Positions 1-12,300 of a stretch of DNA of 64,000 nt are shown here, in pieces; position 1 is the stretch's first letter; every line of letters starts with the position of its first letter. Source of the DNA: Varanus komodoensis. Taxonomy: Eukaryota; Chordata; Lepidosauria; Squamata; Varanidae. The stretch covers positions 1,987,795 through 2,051,794 of the forward strand of contig NW_025336401.1 in assembly GCF_004798865.1 (NCBI RefSeq), in the 5' to 3' direction. The position numbers were made by a program, and so were the translations under genes. Under the pieces are notes generated by a model, which saw only the letters and a program-made list of their open reading frames with translations, was not told the DNA's origin and did not search any database.

Positions 1-245
1 TGGACGCAGAGCACAAGGTTGGGTGGCCAGCTGCCCTGCTCCAGCAGTTCTGCTCCCCAGTTCCTGAGAAGCTTTGCCTCCCGCTCCCCGGAAAGTCTGC
101 CAAGCTGCCGCGGTGCATCCGTTTCCCAGTGTGCGGAGGCGCACACCGCGTATCAGCAGCACCTGTGTCGCGCTTTGCTCTCCCGCGACCGGTCGGGCAC
201 GCGAGTGCTCGCCAAGGGGCTTCCTGACGCTCGGTTCCTTTTCAG
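1..245. other. WDR44 intron, left edge of window
   Basis: GC-rich intron sequence ending in the pyrimidine tract and CAG in front of the exon at 246. No match to the N-terminal WDR44 exons, which must lie further left. Confidence 0.6.
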
Positions 246-320
246 GAACTGGCCACCGGGCCGCGGGCCGCGGAACACGAGGCACAAGCGCCGGACGTGA
301 AGCAGGACGACTCGAAAGAG
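246..320 (+). CDS. WDR44: WDR44 coding exon 1 seen here (internal)
   Basis: Twenty-five codons, phase 0 to 0, ending VKQDDSKE, which aligns with human LKQDVSKK. The acceptor is a pyrimidine run plus CAG and the donor is GAG|gtttgt. This acidic, alanine-rich linker is poorly conserved, so the call depends on its C-terminal residues and on phase agreement with the next exon. Confidence 0.8.
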
Positions 321-3300
321 GTTTGTGGCGGGCTTCCCGTGGGCGCCCTCAGGTGGGTCGCGCGGGCCACCGGGTCAGCGATGCGCTGCACAGGGGTTTC
401 CCTTTCGGAGCCTGTGCATCGTGCGCGCTGCAGAGATCTTGGCAGCATTGCCGAAAAGTTCCCAGATGTGGACGTCGCAGGAGAAGCGGCAGCTGAATGC
501 CAGCGCTGTTCCGGGATTTACGAAAACCAGACAAGCAGCCATTCAGCCCTGGGGCTTTTTAGCTCACCTTTAAAGGAAAATCCCAGGTGCTTTGCACACC
601 GCTGCCCTCAGCGCTGGTGGGGGGGGGGTGCAGCCCACTGGCTCTCCCAGGCCCCTGTGACAATGGCCTGTTCCTCGCACAGGCAGGTCGGGATGGTGGG
701 GCATGGACTGAACCGGGGAATAGTCCCGCTGGCCCACTTCTGGGGTGATGCTCACTATTTATTTGGTGCAGCCATACCCCTCCTCTGTCCTCACGACGAC
801 CCTGTGAGGTGGGTTGGGCTGAGAGTCACTCTGAGCCTCATGGCCAGGTGAGGACAAGGAGCTGGCTCTCCTGAGTCCCAGTCCAGCTCTAACCACCACA
901 CCCTGTGCTGCTCGGGGGGCTGCCAGCAGGAGAGCGATGGGGCCTGGCGTCTGCCCCCTCTGGGCACGAAGGCCCTCCGATCTGGTGGCCCAGGCGTCCC
1001 CCGGTCCCTCCTGGCAGGCAGGGCCTCCCTTCCCTCAGCCAGCCACCTCGCCTGGGGTTTGGCTGCCCGCCTGCCGTGACAAGTCGCGTGTCTGTTTGCT
1101 GTTTAGATAATTGACAACATCATAGAAGAGAGCCAGAAGGCGCACCCGCTCGAAGACGACCCTTTGGGCGCCCCCTCTTCACGCGCAGACGCTTGGCATT
1201 CTGGCGCAGACAGTCTGCCCGCGCTGCTGGTCGTGGAAGCGGCATCCCAAGGGCAGGATGAGGCCCCCTCGGCCCAAGCCCTGGTCGTGGCCAACGGGAC
1301 GGAGTCTGGGCAGGCTGCGCCGCCTCACGCCAGTACCCGTGCTGCAGCCCAGGAGGGCCGGGCGGGGGAGGCCGCCGTGTCGGCAGCCCCGGCTGCACGA
1401 GAGACCCAAGAGCCGAGCGCGGCTGACGGCCAGCGGGCGGAGGACAGGCTGCAGAGCGGGGAGGCCGCGAGGAGGCCTGCGGACACCTCTGGCCAGACCG
1501 CCTGCACGGGCATCCTGCCCTCTGAAGATTTCTCTGCCACCAGCGAGCCGCCTCCGGCCAAACCCCCACGGCAGCTCACAGTGGAGCCGGACATTGTTGC
1601 CAGCACGAAGAAGTCCGGCCCGACCCGTCCCCCGCCCCCCGCAAGCGGTCCCCCTCCCAGGCCCCCACCCCCTGCCCGGCCGGCCCCCCCGCCAAGGAAG
1701 AAAAAGAGCGACTTGGAAATCGAGACCCCGAAAATATCTGGCTTGGAAGGTAAGTTCTGGTTCTGCACATCCTAGTGGCCCGTGTACAGCATGTTTCGGT
1801 TTTATCTGCTCAGCTCTCCCCGGCCCCCGTAACTTCTCCGATCTTGCTTTAGTTCCCTTCTCAGCGGGTGGCCTGCTGTCTCCAAACGCCTCGGTGGAAT
1901 CCATGGGCAAAGACTCTCAGCCTTCCTTGGATCTGGCCAGCGCGACGAGTGGAGACAAAATCGTCACTGCGCAGGTGAGCGGGTGGCCACGGGAATCGCT
2001 GCTCACGCTTGGAGGAAAGGGAGGGGTTCTGGGAGAAATGGCTCTCCATGGGGGGAGTGGGGAGCACACTGGAGAATTGGCCTAGGCTTTGTAACCACTT
2101 CCCTAGGCCAGGGTTGGGGCTTATACAGTCAAAATTTGTTTCGTGCCAAAGAGCACACCGCATCTGGAAAACAGGCATGTGGAGGAAGAAGCATTCTGGC
2201 CTAGGCTCCCCTGGATGGCAGCTTTCTAAGTGTGTGTGTGTGGCGGGGGGCGGGGCAGGTTCTGTTTCAGACGAAGGACAATCCAGTTGGGTGCTGCCCT
2301 CCCCCCGCCCTGGGTTTGCCCCGTCTGGCCCTGCGGTGCTAACGCCGTTGTTTGGTGGAGTCTCCTCTGCCACAGGTTACGGTGTTGCCCTCCGGAAATC
2401 CCACCGGTTCTGTGCGAGATGCCTTGATCCACTCTCCAGTGCTGGAGTGCGAGCAAAATCATGTGTTTTCTCCCATTGTTTGCGTTTGAGCCAAGGTGCA
2501 CCTGTAATTGCAGGAGAACGGGAAGCCGGCTGACGGGCAGACGTTCACGAGCGAAGTGATTGGGCCTCAGAGGCCCAGGTCCAACTCCGGCAGAGAGCTC
2601 ACGGATGAGGTATCCTTCGGGCCAGAGGGAGTGGAGCTGCGCGTGACTCCCCACTGCGTGCCGTGTTGTGTGGGAGTGCCGAGGCCGGGAGGATCCGTGC
2701 TTCTGGCTACACATTCAGACTTGCCTCTCCGCCCATCAGGCATATCTTTATGAATGTCTGTGATGCCCTTTTATTTTTTTTAAATTGTGAACCAAAAAGA
2801 CTTCCAGATTGTCTGAACGGCTGAAGGGTTGTCTGAACAAAAGGAAGCGGCCCCATGGATTGTTGTAGGGTTGTGAAGTCTGGGTTGTTTAAACCATGAG
2901 TTGCTGGTATGTGTGGACAGAACTGTGGGTTGTTTGTGGGTTGTTTCACCGAGGTGCAAGAGTGGTACCCCCCCCCCCGCGGCTCTACATGCTGCCACTG
3001 CCGCATGAAAGAGGAGGAAAACCGGAAGCGAAGGGCTGTTTGGGCAGTCATCTGCCCAACTAACCCTGAGTAGGACAGTCGTCCATGGAGTTAAGCAGAT
3101 TCCGTCCCGGCGTCCTGTGCAGTCCGGGCGCGCAGGTGGCTCCCCTTTGGATGCGTTGCTCCCCTGGGATTTGGGTGCCGAGTCTTTGGATTTGGAGTGC
3201 TGCCTGAGGACCTAAGAGCCAGCCAGCTGCATGCCAGGGCAGGGGGCTTTAGCTCCTTCCCTCAAATTCATGCAGCTCACACGCCAACAGGATGGGTGTG

Positions 3301-6300
3301 GGGGCCACGCCTCCCAACCCTCCAGCGGCCAGGCGTCTGTCTCACGGCATTTGCCTCCCCGGCCCGTGACCCCGGCCCTCCTGCCTTCCTCTACAGGAAA
3401 TCCTGGCCAGTGTCATGATCAAGAACCTCGACACCGGAGAGGAGATCCCTCTGAGCTTGGCTGAGGAGAAGCTGCCCACCGGCATCAACCCCCTGACGCT
3501 GCACATCATGAGGCGGACGAAGGAATACGTCAGGTGGGGAGCCGTGGCCGGCCCCGGGGAGCAGTCACCGCGGTGCCGGCATTTCCCGGCGGGTGGTGTT
3601 CTGGGCTGGGACGTTCTTGCGCGTTTTCCTGGGACATGTGATGCAGAGCTGCCTTTGCAGAGACTGAGCACTGGCCGGAATCACCTGGCACACCGAGAGA
3701 GAAGCATTCCTGGCTGGTTCTTAAGGAGCTTGGCTAACCCCAACCAGCTGCCCAGAGAGGTGGGGGGCTCTCCCACACTGGAGGCATTCAAGAAGAAGCT
3801 GCACAGCCCTCTGAGTGGGAGGGTGTGACCTGGTGTCCTGCAACGGCAGGGGGGTGGACTAGATGGCCTTCAAGGCCCCTTCCGACTCTTCTAGGATTTC
3901 AAGGCAGGATGTAAAAGTTTGAGGACCCTTCAAGGTCATCTAGTTTCTTCCCGAACTCTTCATGAACTCCACTCCACTGCTTTGGTGGAAGAGAAAACCC
4001 ACTGGGTCTGTGGTCCGTCAGGCTCCACTAACAGCACCCAGCAAAGGAGGGCCTCTCCCCTCCTTTGGGGCCTCCCTTCTGGAACAGGGGTGGCTGTCAT
4101 GAGCAGCAGTGAGCCCTACCTCCCCACACACTGTTTTTTCAGGTTTAACAATTTGGTGTACATCGTTGCAGAAAAATGTGGGGTTTAACGAGCTTGTTTC
4201 CGTTTGGCTCAGACCCTGCCCTTGTCTTGGACCCAGTCTTTGATCAGTCCTGCCTCCGACGGCAGCCATGCTGTGGTGGTGCTCGTGAGGGCTCCTCGAA
4301 TGGCCTAATGCGCCCCTGCTCGGCACTGGCAGCAGGCAGGAGTGCTCCGCCGTCGGTGCAGCAGGCCCCGAGGGCGACCATCCCGTTCCCCCCAAATGGA
4401 TCCTCCTCCTGGCGGAGCCTTTTCCAGCTCTTCCCGTCTTCCCATGCAAATACTGCCCCGAACATTTGAGCCCCCAGTGGGTCCAGGATGCGAGAAGGAC
4501 CATGGGCCCTGCTGCCCTAGCCTGGGCCGAGACAAGCACTGCTCACAGCCCCGGCTGAGGGGCCAGCTGCTCGGTGCATCACGGTGACGGCAGGCCTTCC
4601 TTTTCCACAGTAACGACGGAGCACAGTCAGATGACGAGGACAAAACGCAGCCGCAGCAGAGCGACACAGACGGTGGACGCCTGAAGCAGAAAACGTAAGG
4701 CGGCCGCTGCTGTCTTTATCCCGTATTCTCTCCAGGGGGCTCAGGGTGGCGCACGCCCCCCCCCCACGTTTTCTCCCCCAACAGCTGCTCGGGTTCTGAG
4801 GCGGTTGGGTTCTGAGCCAGCGAGTGGCTGCTGTCTCCAGGTAACCTGGTGGGGTTCGAAGAAGAGGTTCAGGGGCCCTCCGCTTGGGGAGCAGACAACC
4901 TTGGTGTGGTGCTTTCTTCTGGCGCTCTCTTACCTGTCCACCTGCCTTGGCAGGTACCTCCCCCGGCCCTGGCGATGGATGCAATATTTATCTGCTGTTT
5001 TAGGTGGCGGAATGGAATGGTTGGCAAATGCAGTTCTGTGATTCTCACTTTCTCTGTCTTGTAAATCATCCTGGCCAAGTCCATTTTTGGAAGAGTGTGG
5101 TATGAATACTCTGAATCAAAGAACTGCAAAATGCATTTTTATTGTAAAAACCTCCATACATCCTTATGCCAGGAGATAGTGAATCTCGCCGTCTGACCCT
5201 GGCCGTGGGCAGGCAACGCATCAGCACGGCATCCCTCCTCTCGGAGCTAGAAAGCAGAGGGCCCGCTGGCCGTCCTGGTGGGGCTCTGCGTTTGGACCCA
5301 GCTGGGCGAGGTGTTCAGCACGGCCCCCCCGCGAATGACTGGGCCGGCTGGGAGGATGGGAATTTCGCCCCAGCGCGTCTGGAAGGCCGCTCTGGCACCA
5401 GAAGCTGCTTGGCTGGGCCAGAAGGCGGAGGCGTGTTACCCGGCCCCCTTCGCCACCATCCCATCATGGTGTGGCAGCGCAGAAGGGAAGAAGCAGAAGC
5501 TTTGCATGCCCTTTGCTGGAGGTCTCAGTCGTGCACTGCTTGTGTGCTCATATTTTAATTCCTCTCCCATTTCGTAGTTGGTTTGCTTTTGCTGTTTCCA
5601 CCAGGTCCCTGTTGCATTTTCCCTTTTTATTGTTAAGCTGCTTTGGGTTCCTATAAATACAAACACACGCTGAGCAGGGGAGGAGAGAGACAGCAGCAAA
5701 ATATCAACATCTGAACCCAGCTAGAAGCGGGAAGGGAGCTGGCGTGGTGTGTTCAGCTTGCAGCCGCTCCGTGCAGCTGGTTCCTCACGTTCCCCCCTCT
5801 CTCGGAGGAGCGTCGCTGTCGGATGACTTTGCTCATGGTTTTAGTTTCCACGTGAATGCTCTTCTGTTTTAAAGGACTCAGCTGAAAAAATTCTTGGGCA
5901 AGTCGGTCAAGAGGGCAAGGCACCTGGCCGAGGAGTATGGCGAGCGCGCCGTCAACAAAGTGAAGAGCGTTCGAGACGAAGGTGGGCATCTTTTGGTGGT
6001 GGGGAAGCCCTCCTTATTCACATTAAGGCCAAAGGACGTTTAATTGTTTCTCTTTGTGACTGCAGTGTGGGATTTGAGCCTTGTCTCGGCCTTAAGCCAG
6101 CATTTCCTCCTCCGTCTGAGCCCTGCCAGTCGCAAAGTGAAAACCATATGAACCGGCTTCCTTGCTCAGGAATTGAAGTATTTTTACACAGCTGTGCAGC
6201 TGAAAAGGCTCCTGGGGGAGCTCACAGCTGGTTAAATAAGGCAGCCTCTCCCCACGGGCTTGCAGTTTAGGAAGACACAGCATGCAAGGAAAGGGGACAG

Positions 6301-9300
6301 GGAGGGCAGAAGGGAAGAAATGCGTCTCGTAGCAGGTCGCTGCAGTGCCACTGGAAGGGCTACTGGTCGTGTGTGGCAGACCAGTTTGCCAGGTGGTTGT
6401 CGGAATCATCGCAGTGGGCTGCAACATGGGCCAGTGAAACAGCGCTTGGCATGCAAAGGACTCCAGGGTCACCCCCCGCCCCCCGTTCAGACAGGATCAA
6501 GCAGCCATCCCCTGTTGGAAGCCCGTGAGCGCAGCTGCCGGTCCGAGCAGAGCAGTGAGAGACAACTTGGGTCTCTCCATAATCGGGCCACAATTTCTGT
6601 AATGGCTGAGCCAGCCCAGCAAGGGTGGAAGCATGCTCAGTCCAAGTCACGGAAGGGCACTCAGCGGCTTCCCTGGGAGAAAGGAGGACCAGCTGTCTGG
6701 CTGGGTGTTGGATGGCTTCATGTGTCCACCCACAACCCCTTCACGAAGTGCCGGAAAGTGCCGCACGAGTGCCGAGCGGAATTTGCTCCCGCCTTCACTG
6801 CATGTTGCTCTCTGGGTTCGCTGGAGCACCACTCCCACCTGGGAGGCAGCCTGGCACATCCTGGGGACACCAGGCTGGCGGGGGGGGGGGGGGTCAGTGT
6901 CCTGTTCGAGCGCTTCTGTGCTTCCACAGTGCCGACACCATAGCGTGGCTTCTGCAGGCAGTGCATCATCGGTGCCTTGACCGTTAGTTAGTTCGTTAGT
7001 TAGTTAGTTCGTTAGTTAGTTAGTTAATAATTTTTTTATATGCCTTCCCAATACTAAAAGTCTCTGGAGGACTTACAAAAAAATAAGGCAGCCATATACA
7101 ATAACAATACGCAACACACTGCATCTGATAAATTATGATAAAAACAAGGATAAAACCAATGAACTATTAAAATATTGGGAAAATAAAATGGTCTTTGCCT
7201 GATGCCAAAAAAAATAAAGCAACGGCGCAGGCAAACCTCTCTGGGGAGCGTGTTCCACAGTTGGGGTATCACCACAGAGAAGGCCCTTCTCCGGGTAGCT
7301 GCCCTCCCGATTCCCTCAAGGAGGGCTCCCGGAGAAGGGCCTCTGCCCCAGGTCTCAAGGGGCGGGCAGGCAGGCAGGCACATCCGGGAGGAGGCGCTCC
7401 TTTGGGTACCCAGGGCCCGAGCCGCTCAGGGCCTTGTAGGCCATCAGCAGCACCCCTGGACTTTTCTGGGCAGCTCAGGAGAGGTCCTGAACCTGGCCCT
7501 CCTCTGGTGTCCTCCTCAGTCTTCCATAACGACCAGGACGACCCGTCGTCGAGCGACGACGAAGGAATGCCCTACACCAGGCCGGTGAAGTTCAAAGCGG
7601 CGCACGGCTTCAAGGGGCCCTATGATTTTGAGCAAGTCAAGGTGGTCCAGGACCTCAGTGGAGAGCACATGGTAGGTGGCTGGCTGCCCCGAGGACGGTG
7701 AGGGGTGCAGGAGGCACCTCTCCCGTGCACAGGGCCTGGCGGGCGTTCCGGCCCCGGGGTGGCGCTCTGGCGGCAGGAGCACCCTTCGGGAAGCTCTGCA
7801 GCAGACCTCGGGCCGGACCGCGTTCCCCGTTCGCCCGCCTCCCTCTCCGAGGAAGGGCCCGTGCCGCCCTTTGCCTCGGCGTGGTTGGGGCAGTGTGGGC
7901 AGGGGCGGGGGGCTGGCGCAAAGCTCGGCGGTCGGCCCTGGCGCCCCTTCCAGCGGGGAACGGCAGCTCCTGCCTGGGCCTGCTCGCGAGTCGCAGCGTT
8001 GCAGGTGCTGCGTGCGGGGCCCCCGTGCCGGTCGCGGGCGGCCTGGGCACAAAGGCCGCGCAGGAGGGGATCGGCTCCGCGCGGGGGGCGGGGGTTCCCC
8101 CGGGGGGGGGGGGGGGGGGGCGCAGCACACCTGGGGGCCCGGCGGCACTGAGGCGGGGTCCCTGGAGCCCAAGGGGCCGGGACTCGTTTCCGGGCGGCAG
8201 GCCCGGGTGGCCGGGGGGCCCTGCCGGAGGGCGGCCCCCACCGATGGCTCTCTCCCCCCAGGGGGCGGTTTGGACGATGAAGTTCTCCCACTGCGGCAGG
8301 CTGCTGGCCTCCGCGGGGCAGGACAACATGGTGAGGATCTGGGTGCTGAAGAACGCCTTCGACTACTTCAACAACATGCGGCTGAAGTACAACACGGACG
8401 GTGGGGCTCCCTTGCCCTTCTGCAGCGGGGGGGAGGGAGGGGGGGGCACCGCCTGAGGGAGCCGGCCCGCTCGCCTCGCGGCTGGGCTTAAGGCCGCGTC
8501 TGTCCTTCTGTTCAGGCCGCGTGTCCCCCTCCCCGTCTCAGGAGAGCTTGAACTCTTCCAAGTCGGACAACGACGCGGGGGTAAGTCTGACCCCTTTGTG
8601 CTCCGGATGTGAGGCCAGGAGCAGGGAGTCCCGCAGCAAAGTCTCCAGGCTGCCACTGCGTGGCCCCGCGATGCCTCGCTTCTGCTTTGGATTGGGCAGG
8701 GCGGCCCTCCCCAAGCGTGCGCCCTCCGGGCCTTTGGGGCTCCCAGGATCCCTGAGCCAGCTGAAGGTCCTGGGTGGGCGCAGGCGACGTGCGGTGAGAC
8801 CGACACATTTCCGGGTGGCCTTTGTTGGGCCGCCCGAATGAGGCTCAGACCAGGTCTTTGGAGCGTCTGCCCAGGAGGGGCAGGGTGACACACCAGAACC
8901 GCCGCGGGGACCCGTCAGACCCCTTCCGCCCTTCCCTGGCAGTTGGGTGATGGACACTGCTCTCTGGCCGTGACTGGAGTGGACGGCGCAAAAGGCCGCG
9001 CTCGCTGGCCGGGTTTCCCAGCCAAACCATTCCCTCCCACCACCTTATTTAACGATGAAGCCAGTACTGCAGACTTCTGGGGGAAAGGCTGCAAGGAAGA
9101 AAAGTAGGCACGTACCCCCAGATGCATTCCTGGCTGAGGGATGACGGGGGGGGGGGGTAGCCCAAGACATCTGGAGGGCCCCAGGTTGGGGAAGACGGGT
9201 GTGGAGGACGCCGTTCTGCCCACACAGAGGGTGCTGTTTCCTGCCTGCCCTGCTGGGGTTGTCTTTGCACCTGTGGCTTGTGGGACCTTCTCTGCTACCT

Positions 9301-12300
9301 CCCCCCATGGAAGGTTGGGTCCCTGGGAAGCACCTGAAAGCAGACTCAAATCTTAACCCGGGCTTCTTTTCTGTGAAGGAGGTCCTTAGCCCTTTTTACT
9401 TAGCCCAGCTTGGGGCGGTGGGGGTGGGGGTGAAATTAAAACCACAGCAGTGGTGCTTGTCCCAGTGCTGATGCAGAAAGGCCCCGTGCCCACCCGGCGC
9501 TCCGCCGGTCCGGATGGCTTTCCCTTGGCGCAAAGGCGCCCAGCGATACTGCCGGGATACCTGTCCGGACTCGGGCAGCTCGTTGCATCTTGGCGCTCCC
9601 TGCCTTCCTGCCGTACTTCACCGTGCTCACTGATCTGCTGCCCAGGTTTGCAGCGGGGCGGACGAGGACCCTGACGATAGGAGCACCCCGTTCCGCCAGC
9701 GGCCGTTCTGCAAGTACAAAGGGCACACGGCTGACCTCCTGGACTTGTCCTGGTCTAAGGTGAGAGATCCCCGTCTGCTCTTGCATGATTTTTTTACAGC
9801 AGCAGCTGCTCTGGGGGTTGCGATTTGGACATAGGCCACAAAATGCAGACCGGAACAACTGCATCTCCTCCAAACCAGCCAGTGACCGACTGTGCAAATC
9901 ACGGGGAGCTTCTTGCACCCCAGTGGTTCTTCTGTCATTGCCACCCTGGGCCACAGCACCCAGGCACAGATCCCAGGGGAAGCTCAGGTAGGGCAGACAC
10001 ACGGCCTCTCTGCTGTTCCCAGACTCCTCGGGCTGTTCTGGGTGTGTCCGCCATTGCTGCAAAGACGCGCAAGTTCCCTGGGCAGCCGCGAAGGGCTCTT
10101 TCCATCCCTCGTTCCTGCTGTGGAGCTGCGAGCGCTGAGCACGGTCTCCTCCGCTCTGAGGAGATGAGGCTTAGTGGCAGACGGCATCTCTGGCGGAGGC
10201 GCTCTCAGTGTTGCACAGCTCAGGAAATAATTCGTGCTGTTTTGATCCCCCTAGAATTACTTTCTGCTTTCTTCATCCATGGATAAGACGGTCAGGCTGT
10301 GGCACATTTCCAGGCGAGAATGCCTTTGCTGCTTCCAGCACATCGATTTTGTCACCGCCATCGCCTTCCATCCAAGGGTGAGTGCCTCCTTCCGTCCGTC
10401 CTTCCCTCCCTCCCCCCCCTTTTTTTGGTGGGCTGACCTGGTTTTTAACCTAGTTTTGTGTTTTAAATATGCATGGAGTGAGAGAACGTGTGCAGCGAGG
10501 GAGTGAAGGGAACCTTTCAGGGTAGTAGTTGGACTTGTTTGAGCAACGTAAACTTGGTGCGGGCTGCACACGTCCAGAGCACGTCCGTCGGGCGAGAAGC
10601 CCCTGGGTTTGCAGCCTTGCTCGCCCCGAGCGTTATATGAATATGGGAAGCAGTGATAGTTCAGCGTTTGTGGAATCAGGCACGGAAGAGCGCTTCCTGT
10701 GCGTGGGGGTCCCGCGTGGTTTGTTGCGTTGCTGAGGGGGAGGCGAGGCTTGGGCCCAAAGCACGGCTGATTCCCTGGGGCACCTCCTCTCCTCTCTTAG
10801 GATGACAGGTATTTTTTAAGCGGCTCCCTGGATGGAAAACTGCGACTCTGGAACATTCCTGACAAAAAAGTGGCGCTGTGGAATGAAGTGGACGGACAGA
10901 CCAAGTTGATCACTGCGGCAAACTTCTGCCAGAATGGCAAATACGCCGTGATCGGCACCTACGACGGCCGGTGCATCTTCTACGACACAGAGGTGAGCCC
11001 ACACTTGCTGGCTCCCTGCACGGCAGAGAGCCACGCAGGACGCTCTTGGCCGTGGTGCCACTCCCGCACTCACAGGCGAGCTCCACTGCCCCCCGGGGCC
11101 GCCCGCCTCGCCTTGGCCAGCCGCTGGGTCCCAGCAGTGTTTTAGCCACGCTCCAGAGCAGGGCAGAGGGAGCGTCCCCCGTGCCGCTCAGCGTCCTCAT
11201 GGGCCTCTTGATCTCGGATTTCTCTTCAGCACTTGAAATACCACACACAGATCCACGTGCGGTCGACGAGAGGGCGGAACCGCGTTGGAAGGAAGATCAC
11301 TGGGATCGAGCCCTTGCCCGGGGAAAACAAGGTAGCCCCCGCCGCCTCGGCCCCTCCGCCCTTGGGGGTGTGGGTACAGCGCCCCAGGGGGGCTGCTCCC
11401 CCACGGCCAGAGGCACGGCTTCGTCCTGCGAGCTGCACAGCCCGATAAAGCCGAGGGTCCCCTCTCTTCATGGGAACCTGCTCCTTCCCTCTGCACCAGG
11501 TTGCTTGGTTGGCAGGGCTTAATCCAAGTTTCAGTTCCACCTTTGAACATGTGAAATAGTCTGTTCTCCCTTGTCTTTCCACCATGATTACCTCACCTTT
11601 AGAGGAGTAAATGCTGGAGAGCAGAATATGAGCCCTTTGCTGTAAATGGTTGAAGACAAGATTCCACAATCCAAATGGTTTCATTGTGTGGGAGAAGCAC
11701 TTTCCTGGTTTTCTTTTTCCTGAGGCTATTTTCCTTCACCAGGTCTTTCCATATTGTTTGGAATGAGGTGGGTGGGGTGGGGTGGGGTGGGGGGCCAAGG
11801 GAGGGCCCTTTCAGACCTCCGGGAGAAGCTGGTTCCCTCCAAGTGCTCCCCTTGTGCAGTTGAAAGATGCAGGCAGGGACTCCAATTGACGGGCGGGCAG
11901 CATGCAGAAGCAGCCTTTCCCTTGCCACCTTTATAAGCCGTGCGTGAAATGGGACTGTGCACTGAAGAGGAACTCCCCATGCCAGCCTCCATCCTGTCTA
12001 GCAGACAGGACTTTCGCAGAGAGGTTCTGCAAGCACGTAGAGTGTCTCTCTCTCGGCGGCAGCAGATTCCGAATGATGAGCATGCTAGGGGAACATCTCC
12101 GTGGAACAGGGTGGCCTATTTTAGGCTTAAGCTTAAGTATTTAAGCCATCTGCATACCAAACTGTCTTCCATAGGCCTGTCCCAAGGCAGCTTGTGAGAT
12201 TCCAGTAAAGCGGGATTAAAGGGGAAGGGGTACCCTCAAAGCAGAAATGCCCCCCAAGTTCAGCCTGTGCTCAAAGCCAGTGTGGACGACGGAATGGACA

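Noticed and set aside
1-245. Open frames at the left edge as earlier WDR44 exons
   Set aside because: None resembles the conserved WDR44 N-terminus, and the segment ends as a normal intron 3' end.
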